From Candidatus Omnitrophota bacterium (lineage in GTDB: Bacteria > Omnitrophota > Gorgyraeia > Zapsychrales > Zapsychraceae), in contig JACKFL010000005.1 in the NCBI GenBank assembly GCA_020632495.1, positions 1,178,001 through 1,242,000 on the forward strand: 64,000 nucleotides of DNA, given 5' to 3'. Positions 62,410 through 64,000 of the stretch are shown here, one piece after another (the first letter of the stretch is position 1; every line of letters starts with the position of its first letter). A program made the position numbers and the translations under genes. The notes beneath the pieces were generated by a model that made no database searches, had not been told where the DNA came from, and was given only the letters and a program-made list of their open reading frames with translations.

Positions 62410-64000
62410 ATGTGCGGAATCGCCGGATTTTGGCAGCGGGATAACATCCCTGCGGACGCGGCCGTGGTCGAACGTATGGTCGATGCCATGGCCCATCGCG
62501 GTCCCGATGATCGCGGCGTATTCGTCCGTGAGGGAATCGGCCTGGGTCATACCCGATTGAGTATCATGGACTTGTCCGAACGCGGTCATCAGCCGTTTGT
62601 GACCGCCGACGGCCTAGGCGTCCTCGTCTTTAACGGAGAAATCTACAATTTTCGCGAGCTCAAACAGCGGCTCGGCGCAGAAGGCATCACATTCAAAAGT
62701 GCCTCCGACACCGAAGTCCTGTTGTACGCGCTGCACCGGTGGGGAGCGCCGGCTGCCGTCCCGCAACTCGACGGTATCTTTGCCTTTGCCTATTATGATT
62801 TGCGCGACGGCACGCTGTGGCTGGCGCGCGATCGCGTCGGTGTTAAACCCTTGTACTGGAGCCGGCGCAACGGCACGGTCGTGTTTTCCTCCGAGATCAA
62901 GGCGCTGTTCGTTCATCCCGAAATTCCCAAGGTCCGTGACGACCACGCGTTGACCACGCAGGCGGTCTTCATGCGCGTCGACGGGGACTGGACACCCTTC
63001 GCCGGTGTGGAATGTCTGACCCCGGGCTCACTGACCAAGATCACTCCGGAGGCTATCACTACGGACATCTATTATGACCTGTACCGCGATCTTGATGTGG
63101 AGCGTATTCTCGCCAACGCCGGCCGGCCTTTTGCCGAACAGCTGGCCGAATTCGAGGCGCTCTTTCGCGACGTTATCGAACGGCAGTTGATGAGCGACGC
63201 TCCGGTGGCGGTGATGTGCAGCGGCGGCATCGACTCGAGCTACGTGACGGCGGTCGGCGCGGAATTCAAACCCGACCTCACCGCTTACGTGGCGGATCTG
63301 TCCGGGGCCGGCATCCACGAGGCGGTGAAGGCGCAGGCCGTGGCCGACAAGGCCGGCATCGAACTGCGCCGGGTCCCGATCGATCAGGAACGCTATCTGC
63401 GTTATTGGCCGCGGGCGATCCACGCCAACGACCAGCCGATCTTTTTTCCGCAAAACGTGATGTGGATGATCGTCAGCTCGGTGGTACAAGCCGACGGGTT
63501 CAAGGTGCTCTTGGCCGGAGAAGGGTCGGATGAAGTCTTCGGCGGCTACCGCTGGCAAAAGAGTACCTACGATATGTGGCGCGGGCGGCGGTTTCAACTC
63601 CAACCGTGGCTGAACAATAAAGTCAGCCGCAAGATCGCCGCACTGCTCGCCCCGTTATGGCCCGGGCAGGATGTTGGGAAGTGGGATCTGCATCCCTTTT
63701 TTCGCGAACCCCTGGAGTCGAATATTCTGTACTCCGACGCGGCCATGGCGCCGCTCGATGGACTGCAGCGCCGATTGCGTCAGCGCCAGATTTATCAAAA
63801 ACTGGCGGCGGTCAAACCCGCGGCCGAGCGTGCGTTTCTGGCGCGCGGTATCGACGACTTTTACACGCACCTGCGCACCTGCCTGCGCTCGAGCGACAAG
63901 ATGGGCATGGCGGTCGCCATTGAGACGCGCGTGCCTTTTCTGGCCAACGCGGTGATCGATTTCGGGTATCACCTCAACTTCGCCGCCAAGTGGACAGGAG
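62410..64000 (+). CDS. asnB: Asparagine synthetase B, 3' end outside the window
   Basis: At least 530 residues, open to the window edge. It starts MCGIAGFW, so Cys2 is the glutaminase nucleophile. The class II amidotransferase domain has HRGPDDRGVF, HTRLSIMDLS, FNGEIYNFRELK, SASDTEVLLYAL and LDGIFAFAYYD. The synthetase domain has the PP-loop SGGIDSSYVT (about residue 270) and GEGSDEVFGGY. It makes asparagine from aspartate, glutamine and ATP; related AsnB proteins also amidate other acids, such as surface polysaccharides or peptides. No clear ribosome site precedes the ATG at 62410. It lies 49 bases after the preceding gene. Confidence 0.9.
   Translation, partial: MCGIAGFWQRDNIPADAAVVERMVDAMAHRGPDDRGVFVREGIGLGHTRLSIMDLSERGHQPFVTADGLGVLVFNGEIYNFRELKQRLGAEGITFKSASDTEVLLYALHRWGAPAAVPQLDGIFAFAYYDLRDGTLWLARDRVGVKPLYWSRRNGTVVFSSEIKALFVHPEIPKVRDDHALTTQAVFMRVDGDWTPFAGVECLTPGSLTKITPEAITTDIYYDLYRDLDVERILANAGRPFAEQLAEFEALFRDVIERQLMSDAPVAVMCSGGIDSSYVTAVGAEFKPDLTAYVADLSGAGIHEAVKAQAVADKAGIELRRVPIDQERYLRYWPRAIHANDQPIFFPQNVMWMIVSSVVQADGFKVLLAGEGSDEVFGGYRWQKSTYDMWRGRRFQLQPWLNNKVSRKIAALLAPLWPGQDVGKWDLHPFFREPLESNILYSDAAMAPLDGLQRRLRQRQIYQKLAAVKPAAERAFLARGIDDFYTHLRTCLRSSDKMGMAVAIETRVPFLANAVIDFGYHLNFAAKWTG

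Overview
This 64 kb, GC-rich window reads as a bacterial chromosome segment with about 70 protein genes and no rRNA, tRNA, CRISPR array, transposase or phage block that I could see. Outer-membrane genes (TolC-type channel, DUF481 protein, LpoB-like lipoprotein) point to a diderm. The N-terminal domain of the 1605-residue exported protein at 1170-5987, and the excisionase-type HTH fused to a PTS EIIA domain (6024-6743) or to a receiver domain (7334-7966), resemble proteins I associate with Omnitrophota (candidate phylum OP3). That assignment rests on memory of those families, not on a search, and is moderately confident.

Layout. 0-10 kb: MAPEG membrane protein, giant HEAT-repeat protein with a CCA/poly(A)-polymerase-like head, PTS/HTH regulator, HTH-receiver regulator behind a duplicated leader, a polytopic membrane protein, a tiny charged protein, an SDR. 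10-20 kb: exported proteins, a rhodanese / small membrane protein / sensor kinase / OmpR-type regulator operon, several small unknowns, a MORN-type exported protein, aldo-keto reductase, cupin, DUF4304 protein. 20.7-30 kb: a copper/silver island (csoR with a perfect operator, Cys-rich exported protein, CusC-CusB-CusA, two TRASH/YHS metal proteins, two membrane proteins). 30-34 kb: PEP carboxylase and NAD-type isocitrate dehydrogenase, overlapping on the minus strand. 34-41.5 kb: an Mrp-type Na+/H+ antiporter cluster with three ND4/ND5-like subunits. 41.6-49 kb: unknowns, a DUF2161 nuclease-like protein, VanZ-like protein, O-methyltransferase, ThuA-like protein, ATP-grasp/methyltransferase fusion. 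49-52 kb: an autoregulated TetR module (51-residue protein, OsmC-like, methyltransferase). 52-64 kb: LpoB and COG3014 lipoproteins, DUF481 protein, small membrane proteins, second MAPEG protein, glutamate dehydrogenase, FMN-type glutamate synthase, DUF488 protein, and a class-B asparagine synthetase cut by the window end.

How genes work together. Isocitrate dehydrogenase and PEP carboxylase would supply 2-oxoglutarate and oxaloacetate. Glutamate dehydrogenase, a glutamate-synthase-like protein and asparagine synthetase 20-30 kb away use these for nitrogen assimilation. The Cu island is a complete sense-and-export system.

Two window-wide themes stand out. First, many intergenic gaps carry long imperfect hairpin repeats built from short reiterated words (GTGATGAGTGATG, AGCGGATAGCGTTTAGCGG, ATATCGAAATCCGAA, TGTATGCGTCTATGCGG, GGGACAG). 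Two of these families share the embedded core GCATCCTGAAAAC. Second, several genes start 6-9 bases after a good -10 box and appear to be leaderless or nearly so.
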